Origin: an uncultured Eubacteriales bacterium
GTDB taxonomy: Bacteria > Bacillota > Clostridia > Lachnospirales > Lachnospiraceae
DNA length: 6,071 nt
Direction of reading: 5' to 3'
Assembly: GCA_949286775.1 (NCBI GenBank)
Contig: CASEDW010000189.1
Location: forward strand, 1-6,071
Position 1 is the stretch's first letter. The number at the start of each line of letters is the position of its first letter. The translations under genes and the position numbers were made by a program. The notes beneath the pieces are model-generated. The model worked only from the letters and a program-made list of their open reading frames with translations. It had not been told where the DNA came from and did not search any database. Below, one piece after another: positions 5,384-6,071 of the stretch.

Positions 5384-6071
5384 TCAGTTAGGAAGGATAA
5401 GACCGATTGCTGTGATTACTTCCTGTCCTGCTTCAGACTCAATATAATTGAACCATTCCTGAACAAGTTCGTTCTGTTCTGAAATTTCACCCATAGTTCC
5501 CATTACGAACGGACGTGATAATGTGTAGTCGCCTGAGATGATGTTTTCTTCTGTCGCGTCAACACCGTCTAATTTCATGCTTGTAACTGTGTCGTCAACA
5601 ACGTCTAATGAAACATATCCGATAGCGCCAGGTGTAGAAGCTACTTTAGCAAGAACGCCGCCTGTTGAGTCAAGCTCCTGAGCGTATGCGCAAGCGTCTT
5701 CAATTCCAAGAATCTCTTCAAAAGCTCCTCTTGTTCCTGATCCTGCCTCACGGCCGATAACTACGATAGCTTCATCTTTTCCGCCAAGCTCACTCCAGTT
5801 TTTAACTTCGCCTGTGTAGATCTGTTTAAGCTGATCTGTTGTAAGATCTGTTACTGTATTTTCTTTATCTGTGATAAGCGCGATACCGTCGATAGCTACG
5901 ATATTTTCAACAACGCCTTCTTCTTTCTCGCTGTCTTCAAGGGCACGTGATGAGTTTCCTATATCAACGCTTCCCTGAATAAGAGATTCGATTCCGGCAC
6001 TTGATCCTGTGTACTCAGAAGTAACTGTTATATCAGGATACTCAGCCATAAAGCTTTCTTTCATCGCCTCG
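5384..6071 (-). CDS. pstS: Phosphate-binding protein PstS, N-terminus missing (cut by window edge)
   Basis: PstS is the extracellular phosphate-capture lipoprotein of the Pst importer and normally the first gene of the operon. The visible 228 residues open with E-A-M-K-E-S; the Met at 6064 is internal, because the frame stays open to the edge and family members have a signal peptide plus an N-terminal strand and loop before this point. Roughly 50-70 residues are inferred to be missing. Phosphate-binding segments are present: TGSSAG, GSVDIGNSSR and GREAGSGTRGAF (Arg107, Ser111, Gly112 and Thr113, counting from the first visible codon), the last matching the ligand residues known from PstS structures. 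PGAIGYV follows, with the closing SRPF and EAGQEVI region near the end. The operon promoter and any PhoP site lie outside the window. Confidence 0.96.
   Translation of the reverse strand, partial: EAMKESFMAEYPDITVTSEYTGSSAGIESLIQGSVDIGNSSRALEDSEKEEGVVENIVAIDGIALITDKENTVTDLTTDQLKQIYTGEVKNWSELGGKDEAIVVIGREAGSGTRGAFEEILGIEDACAYAQELDSTGGVLAKVASTPGAIGYVSLDVVDDTVTSMKLDGVDATEENIISGDYTLSRPFVMGTMGEISEQNELVQEWFNYIESEAGQEVITAIGLILPN

Noticed and set aside
1..6071. Mobile element, phage, CRISPR or defence system
   Set aside because: No transposase, integrase, regularly spaced repeats or defence domains are seen; the window is filled by transport and housekeeping genes of one strand with consistent composition.

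Overview
The window reads as ordinary chromosome of a low-to-mid-GC Gram-positive anaerobe of the Clostridia, most likely Lachnospiraceae-like. This is an inference from purine-rich Shine-Dalgarno sites (GGAGG, AGAGG, GGGGAG), lipoprotein-type solute-binding proteins, AT-rich spacers and the style of the proteins; no taxonomic marker gene is present. Every supported gene lies on the minus strand, so transcription runs from high to low coordinates.

Layout in transcription order. (1) 6071-2135 is a phosphate uptake operon, pstS (5' end cut off by the window edge), pstC, pstA, pstB and phoU, with gaps of 18 nt, -8 nt (overlap), 1 nt and 19 nt. It closes with a strong intrinsic terminator at 2107-2074. 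(2) 1980-1150 is a single-gene unit with its own near-consensus promoter. It encodes a ThuA-family protein (class I glutamine amidotransferase-like fold) and has its own terminator at 1140-1097. (3) 1038 to 1 is the start of a polar amino acid ABC transporter operon: a promoter, a lipoprotein solute-binding protein (967-134), a perfect 13-bp intergenic hairpin (95-66), then the ribosome binding site and first 14 codons of the permease, which runs off the left edge.

How the genes work together. PstS captures phosphate outside the membrane, PstC and PstA form the channel, PstB supplies ATP hydrolysis, and PhoU couples transporter state to phosphate signalling. The second transporter is independent and imports an amino acid, possibly a basic one. 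The ThuA-like gene sits between the two systems, insulated by terminators on both sides, and its substrate is unknown.

No mobile element, CRISPR array, tRNA, rRNA or phage gene was seen. I do not see a previously undescribed system here. The points worth a second look are small-scale: the SBP-permease hairpin, a start-codon correction for phoU, the cysteine-rich insert in the ThuA-like protein, and the repeats and a possible operator in the promoter region of the amino acid transporter.
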